A stretch of 60,173 bases of DNA, taken from positions 1 through 60,173 of the forward strand of contig CALJKJ010000025.1 of NCBI GenBank assembly GCA_937973685.1. Direction: 5' to 3'. The notes beneath the pieces are model-generated. The model had not been told where the DNA came from. It did no database searches and saw nothing but the letters and a program-made list of their open reading frames with translations. Source of the stretch: an uncultured Flavobacteriales bacterium. Lineage in GTDB: Bacteria; Bacteroidota; Bacteroidia; Flavobacteriales_D; Crocinitomicaceae. This document shows, piece after piece, positions 42,731 to 51,666 of this stretch. A program made the translations under genes and the position numbers. The first letter of the stretch is position 1, and every line of letters starts with the position of its first letter.

Positions 42731-44101
42731 GTGAATTATGCAATTGTCGACATAGAAACAACTGGTGGATCTACAAAATCCTCGAAAATAACAGAAATTG
42801 CTATTTTCAAACACGACGGCAATCAAATCATCGATTCTTTCGAATCACTCGTAAATCCAGAAATGGAAATACCGGAATTTATCACACGACTAACAGGGAT
42901 CAAAAACTCAATGGTTGCTGATGCACCAAAGTTTTATGAAATTGCAAAACAAATCATCGAATTTACCGAAGATTGTGTTTTCGTTGCGCACAATGTTGGT
43001 TTTGATTACGGAATCATTCGCCACGAATTCAAACTGTTGGGATACGATTACCGCAAACCACATTTATGCACCGTTCGTGCTTCTCGCTATGTTATTCCTG
43101 GTCATGATTCGTACAGTTTAGGAAAACTGACCAGAGCGTTAGGAATTGAATTGAACGGACGGCACAGAGCTGGTGGTGATGCAGAAGCAACAGCACATTT
43201 GTTTACACTTTTGTGTCAAACAGACCCGAAAGGTTTGCAAACGTTTGTTCAAGAAGAAGTCAATCCGAAAATATTGCATCCCAATTTAGACCTTGATACC
43301 TTGGAAGAAATCCCCAACAAACCTGGGATATATAAGTTTTATAACGAAACGAATCAGTTGATATATATTGGGAAAAGCAAGCATATCAAAAAACGTGTCG
43401 ATCAGCACCTAAAAAACAATACTACAATCAAAGGAGCCAACATGCGGCAAGAAATTGCACGCATTGAATTTGAATTAACTGGTTCTGAAATGATTGCCTT
43501 GTTGTTTGAGTCAGAAATGATTAAAAAACACCAACCGATTTATAATCGTAAACTTCGTAAAAGTAATTTTTCATTCGGTTTGTTTCGTTATGAAAACTCA
43601 GCAGGATATCAACAACTTTATATCGATAGTTTGGCGAAAAATAGCGACCAACCGTTGACCACATTTATTTCAAAAAAAGAAGGAACCGATTACTTAAAAC
43701 GCATTGTTGATGAACACGAACTGTGCGCTAAATATTGTGGATTAGAAAAATCGACTGGTGCTTGTTTTGGTTTTCAAATCGATAAATGCAAAGGTGCATG
43801 TACGCAACTTGAAAGCGCAACGGATTACAACCAACGTATTGCTTCAATTGCGGAAAAACTTACGTTTGATTCAGCTAATTTCTTTATCGTTCAACACGGT
43901 CGAGATAAAAAAGAAAAAGCGGTCATTTGGGTTGAAAACGGAACGTATAAAGGATTTGGATTTATTCCATTTTATATTTTGAAACAACCGCATGCATATT
44001 GGAAGCAACACATCGACTTACGAGCAGAAGATCGTGATGCACGAACGATTATTCATTACTTTCTTCGAAAAGATCCAAGTATCATGCTTGCAATAAATTA
44101 A
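42731..44101 (+). CDS. Exonuclease (DnaQ-like) fused to GIY-YIG endonuclease domain
   Basis: 456 residues from a GTG at 42731 (the conserved NYAIVDIETTGG follows at once). Residues about 1-165 are a DEDDh 3'-5' exonuclease (DIETTGG, HNVGFDYGIIRHEF, HRAGGDAEATAHL). Residues about 195-275 are a GIY-YIG nuclease (KPGIYKFYNETNQLIYIGKSKHIKKRVDQHL), like the UvrC N-terminus or Cho. The C-terminal 180 residues carry Cys-rich CAKYCGLEKSTGACFGFQIDKCKGAC. The combination points to DNA repair. Confidence 0.9.
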   Translation: MNYAIVDIETTGGSTKSSKITEIAIFKHDGNQIIDSFESLVNPEMEIPEFITRLTGIKNSMVADAPKFYEIAKQIIEFTEDCVFVAHNVGFDYGIIRHEFKLLGYDYRKPHLCTVRASRYVIPGHDSYSLGKLTRALGIELNGRHRAGGDAEATAHLFTLLCQTDPKGLQTFVQEEVNPKILHPNLDLDTLEEIPNKPGIYKFYNETNQLIYIGKSKHIKKRVDQHLKNNTTIKGANMRQEIARIEFELTGSEMIALLFESEMIKKHQPIYNRKLRKSNFSFGLFRYENSAGYQQLYIDSLAKNSDQPLTTFISKKEGTDYLKRIVDEHELCAKYCGLEKSTGACFGFQIDKCKGACTQLESATDYNQRIASIAEKLTFDSANFFIVQHGRDKKEKAVIWVENGTYKGFGFIPFYILKQPHAYWKQHIDLRAEDRDARTIIHYFLRKDPSIMLAIN

Positions 44102-44158
44102 GACGATTAACATTATTGATTGTTGAATTACAAGTCATTTATCTTAAAAATAACGCAT

Positions 44159-44192
44159 AAAAAAAGCTGAATCAATTGATTCAGCTTTTTTT
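44159..44192. terminator. Bidirectional terminator between the nuclease gene and secDF
   Basis: A 34-base perfect palindrome: 17-base arms with the core AAGCTGAATCAA/TTGATTCAGCTT flanked by A run and T run. It can serve both convergent genes. Confidence 0.88.
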
Positions 44193-44210
44193 GTATGTAT
44201 AGCGTTTTAA

Positions 44211-47200
44211 TTATTTCTTCGCTTTTCTTTTGAATGATTTCGTAAAGTCAATCAAGATTGGCGTTGCAACACACAATGAAGAGTATGTTCCGATTACCAC
44301 CCCTACTAACAATGCGAACAAGAATCCTTTGATTGCAGGTCCACCAAAGATGAACATCACTAACAATACAACGAACAAGATCATTGAGGTATTAAATGTA
44401 CGACTCAAAGTTTTGTTCAATGCTTCGTTGATGACAATTTTCGAATCATCTTTATCGTTTGAGAAATTCAAACTTTCACGAATACGGTCGAATACAATTA
44501 CGGTATCATTCATTGAGTAACCGATAACAGTCAAGATTGCTGCAATAAACGCTTGGTTCACATCCATATTGAACGGTAAGAAACCGTGTAACAACGAGAA
44601 GATTGATAATACAACCAACACGTCATGCGCTAATCCAATGATTGCACCTAATGAATATTGCCATTGACCGAAACGCAACAAGATGTATGCGAAAATCACT
44701 AACAATGATAACGAGATCGCTAAGGTTGCAGAAGACCACATTTCTTCAGAAACAGATGCTGAGATCGCACGTGAATCAGTTACTGTATACGACCCAACTT
44801 TGTCTTTCATTGCATCAAAACCTTCTTTTAATTTCGCTTCCACTTCTGGAGTAGCTCCATCATTTGACAACATGTAATTAGTTGTAATTTCCAAGTTGTA
44901 ACTATTCGATTTTGTTTTTACTTCAACTGAAGCAGGCTCTTTCGCTCCTTTTTCAACAAAAACTTTTGTCAATTGGTTTTCAACGAAATCCACATCTGCT
45001 GCTTTTTCAACTTTCACACCAAATGTTCGTCCACCTGTAAACTCAACACTTTGTTTTAATCCACGGCTGAATAATGAAACAGCTCCTGCAATTGTGATAG
45101 CAATTGAGAAAATATAGAAATACTTACGTTTTCCAATCCAATCAAAGTTAAAGTTTTTGAACATATTATGTGTCATTCCAGTACTGAATGAAACTGTTTT
45201 ACCTTTTTCTAATGCAGAATAGATAATCAATTTAGAAATGATAATTGCAGAGAAAACAGAAGTAAAGATACCGACGATCAATGTAGTCGCGAATGATTCA
45301 ATTTCACCTGTTCCAAATACTTTCAAGATAATTGCAACCAATAAGTGCGTCATGTTTGCATCGATGATAGAAGGCAATGCTTTTACGAAACCTGTTGTAA
45401 CAGAAGCTTCTGTTCCATGTCCTAATGCCTGCTCTTCTTTGATACGTTCAAATATTAAGATATTCGCATCGACTGCTGTACCAATTGTTAAAACGATACC
45501 TGCGATACCTGCTAATGTTAATACCGCACCAAAAGAAGCTAAACATCCGAAAATCAAAATAACATTCACCAATAAAGCGATGTTTGCGATTAAACCTCCT
45601 TTTCCGTAGTAGAAGTACATGTAAATGAATACCGCTAAGAAAGCAAAAGCAAATGAAACCAATCCTGATTTCGAGTTTTCAGCACCAATTGTTGGTCCTA
45701 CTTTCGTTTGTTCTTTGATAACACATGGCGCAGGTAAAGCTCCACCATTTAACAATCCAGCTAAATCAGTTGCTTCTTCAATTGTAAAGTCACCTGTGAT
45801 TTCAGTATTTCCTCCTGTAATTGCATTTTGTACAACAGGCGCTGAGTAAACAACATTATCCATTGTAATTGCAACTTGACGTTGGATATTCTCTTGCGTC
45901 ATTTCAGCCCATTTCTCAGAACCTTCAATCGTCATTTGAACATTAACTGTACGAACACCTCTTTGTTGATCAAATGAAGTAGTTGCGTTTTTCACATCTG
46001 TTCCACCTACACGCGCAACACCATCTTCAGGAACTTTGATAGCGTATAACATGTAAGCTTTTTGGTTTTTAGCTGTTCGGCTATCTTCCAATTCAGCAGA
46101 CCACATGAATTTCAAATCTTCTGGAAACAAACTCATGATATCTTCACGAGCTAATATTTTTGTCACGCTTTCTTTGTCTTGTTCAGAAGCTTCACCAACC
46201 ATACAACTGTTTGGATCAACACCCAAACCTTTTAAGTAAGTAGTCAATCCTTTCAAGTCTGACTTGATAGTCGTTGTTTTTGGAGCGACTTTTTTAGCTG
46301 TATCAATATTGTCTGATTTAGTTGTGTCTTCAGCTAAAATGTCAGACTCTTCAATTCGTAATTCTGGTCTGTTTGACATTGAAACTGCTTCGTTCAATGC
46401 AGCAGCAAAATCTTGTAAACGGTACGTTTCGAAGAATTGTAAGTTCGCAGTTGATTGTAATTTACGTGCAACTGTTGCTTCATCTTGAACACCTGGTAAT
46501 TCAATATACAAACGGCTTGAACCAGCTTCTTTTTGAATATTTGGTTGCGCAACACCGAACTGATTGATACGCTTGCTCATGATTTGTTCAACACCATCCA
46601 TTGAACTAGCAATTTTATCACGGAAGAATTTTTTTACTTCAGCATTCGTAGATGAAATTTTTAATTCTTTCACCTCAGAAATAGATAAATCTTTTACCAA
46701 TAAACGGTTTTTATTTTGTTTCTCGTATTGAGCAACAAATAAGTCGATGAAATCACCACCTTTTGTCGTATGAATTGCTAAAGCTACATCAAATGGACGT
46801 TTGAAGTTCAAATCGCGGTTGTTACGTGCATAACTTTTGATCAACTCAGGAACTGAGATTTCCAATGTTACACTCATCCCTCCTACTAAGTCAAGACCTA
46901 AGGCCAATGAACGTGCTTTCACTTCTTTGTAGTTTGTTCCCAAACCTGGATAAACCGCAACCTCTGCTTTTTCTTTCAACACTTGGTTCAAGAAAGCAGC
47001 TTTCGCTAATTCGTATGATTCAGGTTGCCCAAAATCAATTTCAACATTGTTAGGTAGCACGTACATGTTATCAGTCGATTTGGCTTTGTTCATTGCCTCT
47101 TCAACTCTCATTACTGCTTCGTTCTCAGCACCTTCTTCCACATCCAGTGCAACCCATGTAAACGATAATTGATAAACACATACAGCGGTTAGCAAAATCG

Positions 47201-47231
47201 TCAGAAACCAGAAAAATCCTTTATTACGCAT
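44211..47231 (-). CDS. secDF: Protein translocase subunit SecDF (fused)
   Basis: 1006 residues from the ATG at 47231; an upstream TTG start would add nine. SecD and SecF parts are fused in one chain, a common form in Bacteroidota. The N-terminal helix is followed by the large periplasmic SecD domain, the ALGLDLVGGMSVTLEI motif, and the six-helix RND-like bundle in each half (AVDANILIFERIKEE and NDTVIVFDRIRE). It uses proton-motive force to help SecYEG export. A palindrome-bearing promoter lies upstream. Confidence 0.95.
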   Translation of the reverse strand: MRNKGFFWFLTILLTAVCVYQLSFTWVALDVEEGAENEAVMRVEEAMNKAKSTDNMYVLPNNVEIDFGQPESYELAKAAFLNQVLKEKAEVAVYPGLGTNYKEVKARSLALGLDLVGGMSVTLEISVPELIKSYARNNRDLNFKRPFDVALAIHTTKGGDFIDLFVAQYEKQNKNRLLVKDLSISEVKELKISSTNAEVKKFFRDKIASSMDGVEQIMSKRINQFGVAQPNIQKEAGSSRLYIELPGVQDEATVARKLQSTANLQFFETYRLQDFAAALNEAVSMSNRPELRIEESDILAEDTTKSDNIDTAKKVAPKTTTIKSDLKGLTTYLKGLGVDPNSCMVGEASEQDKESVTKILAREDIMSLFPEDLKFMWSAELEDSRTAKNQKAYMLYAIKVPEDGVARVGGTDVKNATTSFDQQRGVRTVNVQMTIEGSEKWAEMTQENIQRQVAITMDNVVYSAPVVQNAITGGNTEITGDFTIEEATDLAGLLNGGALPAPCVIKEQTKVGPTIGAENSKSGLVSFAFAFLAVFIYMYFYYGKGGLIANIALLVNVILIFGCLASFGAVLTLAGIAGIVLTIGTAVDANILIFERIKEEQALGHGTEASVTTGFVKALPSIIDANMTHLLVAIILKVFGTGEIESFATTLIVGIFTSVFSAIIISKLIIYSALEKGKTVSFSTGMTHNMFKNFNFDWIGKRKYFYIFSIAITIAGAVSLFSRGLKQSVEFTGGRTFGVKVEKAADVDFVENQLTKVFVEKGAKEPASVEVKTKSNSYNLEITTNYMLSNDGATPEVEAKLKEGFDAMKDKVGSYTVTDSRAISASVSEEMWSSATLAISLSLLVIFAYILLRFGQWQYSLGAIIGLAHDVLVVLSIFSLLHGFLPFNMDVNQAFIAAILTVIGYSMNDTVIVFDRIRESLNFSNDKDDSKIVINEALNKTLSRTFNTSMILFVVLLVMFIFGGPAIKGFLFALLVGVVIGTYSSLCVATPILIDFTKSFKRKAKK

Positions 47232-47255
47232 TATTTTGTTCTTAATATAAGGTCG

Positions 47256-47289
47256 CAAATATAGAACTTTGAAAGTTGAATTTCAACTT
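47256..47289 (-). promoter_or_regulatory. secDF promoter with overlapping palindrome
   Basis: TATATTTG (47256-47263) and TTG (47284-47286) are spaced by 20 bases on the minus strand. AAGTTGAA-T-TTCAACTT (47273-47289) is a palindrome with a one-base centre that overlaps the -33 element and could be an operator. Confidence 0.6.
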
Positions 47290-47366
47290 AAAACACAACC
47301 TTTTATCAAAATATACGAAAACTGTAGTGTTTTCAGGTATTTGAACGGTAAAAAACAGTTGATTTT

Positions 47367-48497
47367 TTAGAGCGATTTACTAAAATCGATGATTTTGTTC
47401 GTGAAATTCTCCCACGAATGAGCTTCTTTGTACGCCAATATTTCTCGTGAAAAAACAAGTTTTAAATCATTCGAATAGTAGTTGTCAATTGCTGCACTAA
47501 TTTCATTAGCCACAGGATTTGGCACGATTAAACCGTTTTTTTCGTGATTAATCGATTCTTTCAAACCACCAACATCTGTTGCTATGATTGGTAACTCAAA
47601 ATGATAAGCAATCGAAGTAATCCCACTTTGAGTCGCAGATTTATAAGGCAAGACACAGACGTCTGCAAGCGAGAAAAAAGGTGGGACATCAGCATCACCA
47701 ATGTAATGATTGAAGACATGAATCCGATTCGCCAATCCAGCTGCATTTATTTGTTCCGTGTATTTATCAAACGAACCATAAACTTCTCCCGCAACAATTA
47801 AATGAAGTGATTCATCTACTGATTTCATTGCATCAATTAACAAATCCAATCCTTTGTAATCACGAATAAATCCAAAAAATAAAATGTATTTGTGACTTGG
47901 GTCGAGTTGTAATGCCTGTGCAGCTGCTTCTTTGCTTAACTTTTCACCAAAATGATTGTACAAAGGATGATCAATTCGCAAGTATTTCGCATCAGGTTTC
48001 ATGGAAAGCAAATCAGCTAACACACTGTTTGACATGACAATGTATCCATCTGTATGTTTTAAAAAATAACGATTACACCACTTATCAAAAAAGCGTTTTT
48101 CATGCGGTATCAAATTATCCAACACACAAATGCGTTTCGTATTTTTCCGTTGTAGTTTTGCGACTGTACCCAATGCAGGAGCGAAAAAAGTCATCCAATA
48201 TTTCATGAGTAAAATATCGGGTTGCTGCTTTTTTATGTAGCGTGCTGTTTTGAAATAAGTAAAAGGATTGATTGTGTCTAATAATCGTTTTGCTGGAATT
48301 TTATCAGACGGATCGTTTTCGGTAACAAATTGTGTTTCACCAGGAAACAATAAATTAGGGTATTGTCGTGTAAACGTAACCGCGTTTACTTGGTGCGCTT
48401 CCTCCAATGCGCGGTACATACTTGCATTGAATTGAGCAATTCCACCTCTGAACGGATAACAAGTTGACAATAACGTAATTTTCATCTTATTATCCAT
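47367..48497 (-). CDS. Glycosyltransferase family 4 protein
   Basis: 376 residues; the start may be at 48497 or at the later ATG at 48485. Rossmann GT-B fold with N-terminal MKITLLSTCYPFRGGIAQF and C-terminal donor domain ILFFGFIRDYKGLDLLIDAM and PYKSATQSGITSIAYHFELPIIATDVGGLKES, which is the GT4 acidic motif. It probably adds a sugar to a surface polysaccharide or LPS. The gene overlaps the GT9 gene by eight bases. Confidence 0.88.
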   Translation of the reverse strand: MDNKMKITLLSTCYPFRGGIAQFNASMYRALEEAHQVNAVTFTRQYPNLLFPGETQFVTENDPSDKIPAKRLLDTINPFTYFKTARYIKKQQPDILLMKYWMTFFAPALGTVAKLQRKNTKRICVLDNLIPHEKRFFDKWCNRYFLKHTDGYIVMSNSVLADLLSMKPDAKYLRIDHPLYNHFGEKLSKEAAAQALQLDPSHKYILFFGFIRDYKGLDLLIDAMKSVDESLHLIVAGEVYGSFDKYTEQINAAGLANRIHVFNHYIGDADVPPFFSLADVCVLPYKSATQSGITSIAYHFELPIIATDVGGLKESINHEKNGLIVPNPVANEISAAIDNYYSNDLKLVFSREILAYKEAHSWENFTNKIIDFSKSL

Positions 48498-49584
48498 TTA
48501 TTGTTCGTGAAACAGCTGCATGAATCATGTCTGGAGTAATGTCGTGCATACATGCTTTTTCATTGACACACGTATTGCCATAAAAACATACACAACCATT
48601 TGGTGGCTGAACTATTTCACCACGACCATACAATTCAAACTCGTGCGCATTGAAAATGGTATTGATCAGTATCATTTTCTTTTGAAGTGCCGTTGAAATG
48701 TGCATCATCATTGTTACTTGAGTAACAATTAGGTCACAAGCATCCGTCAACGCGATAAATTCTTCTAATGAAAAATGTCCAGGATAAAACGCACCACTCT
48801 CTTTTGACAGTTGCGTGTTTTTAGGATGCTCCAACTCTCCACCAAGAAATACAGGAAAATATCCGGCTTCTTTGAGTTTTGATGCAAGTTCTAGCCAAGC
48901 TTCAACAGACCAAAGTCGTGTATTCCAACGTGGCCCACATCCTGTATTTAAACCGATAATTTTCTTTCCAGCGGCTAATTCAGCTAAACGACCTTTCCAT
49001 TGCAGAGAAAGTTGTTCGTTTTTATTGATCAAATAAGGTTCTTGTTGGAAGTTAAAATGACAAATTTCGAAGATTTCCTCCAAATAACTTTTGGTGTTGT
49101 TTTTTGATAATTCATCAAAATATCCAGTCATTAACTTATGTTCAGCCGCAGGAGTAGCGGGTTGAATTTTCCCATCAAAATAGGTGTATCCAAACTTTTC
49201 TTTTGCCGTAATCTGATCCAACAACATACACGCTTCTTCTTCTTTATCCAAATTGATAGCAATATCGAAATGCTTGTTGGTCAACAAATGAAGCGAAAAA
49301 GCATCTGGCTTTAAAATAGAATGAATCTGTTTTGAAGGCAATACTTCAGGTGAATGCGTCAACCAAGTAATGTGACAATTCGGATATAAATTATTGAATT
49401 TCACCACCAAAGGAGTTGTACGAATCACATCACCTAAAGCACCTAATTTGATGATAGCAATTCGTTTCGAAATTGGAGCATAAACGGGACAAGATGTACA
49501 CGTGTAATCGTGCTCTTTGTTCGGTTTACAAGGAATATTTCCTCTAAAATGGAGACAGTCTTGTTTTACATCCTTGAATTGCAT
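48490..49584 (-). CDS. Glycosyltransferase family 9 (heptosyltransferase-like) with two Cys clusters
   Basis: 364 residues. GT9 features are IAIIKLGALGDVIRTTPL near residue 45, NTGCGPRWNTRLWSVEAW, and a C-terminal sugar-donor domain. Added to this is an N-terminal Cys cluster (Cys10, 19, 29, 32) before the first strand and a C-terminal cluster (CVCFYGNTCVNEKACM). This combination resembles a metal- or iron-sulfur-binding extension, but no proof can be drawn from sequence. Likely role: transfer of a heptose-like sugar to LPS core. First gene of the GT9-GT4 pair. Confidence 0.86.
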   Translation of the reverse strand: MQFKDVKQDCLHFRGNIPCKPNKEHDYTCTSCPVYAPISKRIAIIKLGALGDVIRTTPLVVKFNNLYPNCHITWLTHSPEVLPSKQIHSILKPDAFSLHLLTNKHFDIAINLDKEEEACMLLDQITAKEKFGYTYFDGKIQPATPAAEHKLMTGYFDELSKNNTKSYLEEIFEICHFNFQQEPYLINKNEQLSLQWKGRLAELAAGKKIIGLNTGCGPRWNTRLWSVEAWLELASKLKEAGYFPVFLGGELEHPKNTQLSKESGAFYPGHFSLEEFIALTDACDLIVTQVTMMMHISTALQKKMILINTIFNAHEFELYGRGEIVQPPNGCVCFYGNTCVNEKACMHDITPDMIHAAVSRTING

Positions 49585-49601
49585 GCTGAAATTAATTTAA
49601 A

Positions 49602-49609
49602 CAAAAATA
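49602..49609 (-). promoter_or_regulatory. Bacteroidota -7 box (TATTTTTG) for the GT9-GT4 pair
   Basis: Minus-strand octamer 17 bases before the GT9 start. Confidence 0.5.
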
Positions 49610-49632
49610 GAATTAATTCTTAACGATGATGC

Positions 49633-50340
49633 TTATTCAATTCCGAAATCTATAATTTGCATGATTTGTGTGAATCCCTTTGTTACTTGCGTTGTGTCAA
49701 AATTAGTGATTTCATCATCTTTGTACACTTTAGCAATCATACCAACATTCTTTGCATAAACCTCGTACTTTCGTTTGTGTTGAATGAGATTGAGGATGTT
49801 TTCTTGTTGCACAACTAGCGAAAGCGGAAACGAAAGACCATTAATGATTTGTGGTTGATGAATGTTGCTGTAATGAGCTTGAATCGGTGACAAGGTATTG
49901 TATGCATTGATATTCCACGATTTTTCTGCTGTTGGTGCAAAAACTAATTTGACAACACGGTTGTTTTCTTCCACCAATTCTGCACGATTAGCTGCAATTA
50001 CTGCCGTCCATATATCTTTTATTTGCCAAGGACCAGTTGCTGAATCAGCAACATATCGTTCAAATTTTCGAACAATACGTCCAGAATTATCTGTTAGCGT
50101 ATCCCCTATTTTTGTTTTAATAAAATAATCAATCGTGTAATTGTTCAGCGCACCGCCACCTGGATCAATTTTCTCTTCGTGAACCGAATAAATTGCAAAT
50201 CGGCCTTGATCCAAAGGGAAGTAATTGTAATGAAAGTCAATGGGTTGTGTGTTGTCTTCCGCACACGAAAACAACAGCAAAGGAATTGCAAAAAGAAATA
50301 TTATTTTGTTTGTCAAACAAGCTTTCAGGGTAGTAATCAT
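49633..50340 (-). CDS. Lipoprotein of unknown function
   Basis: 235 residues with a lipobox (LLFSC) at the end of the signal peptide. The mature protein begins AEDNTQPIDFHYNYFPLDQGRFAIYSVHEE and has beta-rich sequence of a kind often found in small Bacteroidota lipoproteins near glycan genes. No known family. It lies 26 bases after the MORN-type gene on the same strand. Confidence 0.7.
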   Translation of the reverse strand: MITTLKACLTNKIIFLFAIPLLLFSCAEDNTQPIDFHYNYFPLDQGRFAIYSVHEEKIDPGGGALNNYTIDYFIKTKIGDTLTDNSGRIVRKFERYVADSATGPWQIKDIWTAVIAANRAELVEENNRVVKLVFAPTAEKSWNINAYNTLSPIQAHYSNIHQPQIINGLSFPLSLVVQQENILNLIQHKRKYEVYAKNVGMIAKVYKDDEITNFDTTQVTKGFTQIMQIIDFGIE

Positions 50341-50366
50341 GACTTAAAAGTAGGAATAATTTTCAA

Positions 50367-51128
50367 TTAACCATTTGGATTGATTCCTTTTTCTTTGCAC
50401 AGCTGCAAGTGTTTTGTTAAACGAGCTCCTGTCAATAATTCGCCTTGTGAATAATACTTCTTCCCTATTTCTTTCCCATTTTGATCGTGAGTTGTTTGCC
50501 AACCATGTTGCACACCATTTTTATAACGTTCTTTCATCATTGGAACTCCATTTGGATGGTTAACAATTGCCACACCTGTTTTTACACCGTTTACAAAATT
50601 AGCTTTGCTTTTAATTACCCCATTTTGGTAATATTCGATGACTTCGCCATTCAATTTTCCGTTGGTATATTGTGAAGTCTTTGCAACGAGCATCACTTTA
50701 CTCGACGGATCTTCCGGAACATAATAAACTGTTTGAGTCCCATTTAATAACCCATTTACATAAGACTCTTTGATACTTTGGCGACCAGTCGGTCCGAAAT
50801 AATCCCAAACGCTATCTTTTAGTTGATTTTTGTAAATCCCAACAGCTTCAATAGTCCCGTTTTCATGAAACATTTTAGCAACTGAACGTCCAGTCTTTTC
50901 ATTATGAACAACGATAGCTTTGACAGTATTTGAAGGGAAATAATAGGTAAACGTTCCTACAGGTTTATCGTCTTTGAATTGTCCTTTGTATTGTGCCACT
51001 TTTGAATTTGGGTATTTTTTTTCCCAAGGACCTTGTTTTTTTCCAGCTGCGTCTGTTTTATTGATTGTCTGTGCAGTTGCATTAAAAACAACTAACAATA
51101 ATAAAAGTGACATAAATACTGTTTTCAT
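50367..51128 (-). CDS. Exported MORN-variant repeat protein
   Basis: 253 residues with a signal peptide (MKTVFMSLLLLLVVFNATAQ). The rest is built of about 23-residue repeats with G-x-W/Y and NG (for example KDDKPVGTFTYYFPS, NGLLNGTQTVYY, NGKLNGEVIEYYQNG, NGVQHGWQTTHDQNG), the YwqK/MORN_2 pattern that forms a beta meander. These proteins often bind a partner or a membrane surface. It starts 3 bases after the HAD gene and probably shares its transcript. Confidence 0.85.
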   Translation of the reverse strand: MKTVFMSLLLLLVVFNATAQTINKTDAAGKKQGPWEKKYPNSKVAQYKGQFKDDKPVGTFTYYFPSNTVKAIVVHNEKTGRSVAKMFHENGTIEAVGIYKNQLKDSVWDYFGPTGRQSIKESYVNGLLNGTQTVYYVPEDPSSKVMLVAKTSQYTNGKLNGEVIEYYQNGVIKSKANFVNGVKTGVAIVNHPNGVPMMKERYKNGVQHGWQTTHDQNGKEIGKKYYSQGELLTGARLTKHLQLCKEKGINPNG

Positions 51129-51131
51129 ACC

Positions 51132-51665
51132 TTATAATTGTTGAATAAATGATTCCAATGAATCTACTGTTATATCAGCAGTTGGATGTATTTGTTTGTC
51201 GTGGCTAACAAAAACAGTTTTCATGCCTGCATTTTTTCCAAACTCAATATCCGAGTTGGAATCACCCACCATAATTGATTTCGAAAAATCGATTAGCGGA
51301 AATTGCTGTTTTGCTTGCATTGCCATGCCTGTTTTTGGTTTGCGATCGTTACTTTTTTCGTGCGCTAGGCTTGGTGCAAAATAATAAGCATCAATGTGCG
51401 CATTCGATTCTAGTAATAAATCAGAGCAATAACGATGAATTGTCAAAAGGTTACTTTCCGTCATCAATCCTTTTCCAATTCCTTGTTGATTGGTTACTAC
51501 AACAACTTTGTAAAAGATTTGGTTTGCTGTTGCAATAGCATTTGTAACACCGTTTAGCAAAGAAAATTCTTCTGTTGTTTTGACATAATCTCCAATTAAT
51601 CGCTGATTGATAACACCATCACGATCTAAAAACAAGGTCCACTCATTGGTGATGTCCCAAAGCAT
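51132..51665 (-). CDS. HAD-IIIA phosphatase (GmhB/HisB-N-like)
   Basis: 177 residues from the ATG at 51665, one base after the GT2 stop. Motif I is FLDRDGVIN, motif II VVTNQQGI, motif III KPKTGM, and motif IV VGDSNSDIEFGKNAG. This is the GmhB/histidinol-phosphatase N-domain group. Placement between glycosyltransferases favours D-glycero-D-manno-heptose bisphosphate phosphatase, an LPS-heptose step that would feed the GT9 enzyme; this is inference. The zinc-binding Cys/His loop of some GmhB is not evident. Confidence 0.85.
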   Translation of the reverse strand: MLWDITNEWTLFLDRDGVINQRLIGDYVKTTEEFSLLNGVTNAIATANQIFYKVVVVTNQQGIGKGLMTESNLLTIHRYCSDLLLESNAHIDAYYFAPSLAHEKSNDRKPKTGMAMQAKQQFPLIDFSKSIMVGDSNSDIEFGKNAGMKTVFVSHDKQIHPTADITVDSLESFIQQL

Positions 51666-51666
51666 C

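Noticed and set aside
44230..46567. Long open frames on the plus strand opposite secDF
   Set aside because: They lack family features and are explained as antisense reflections of the secDF codon pattern.
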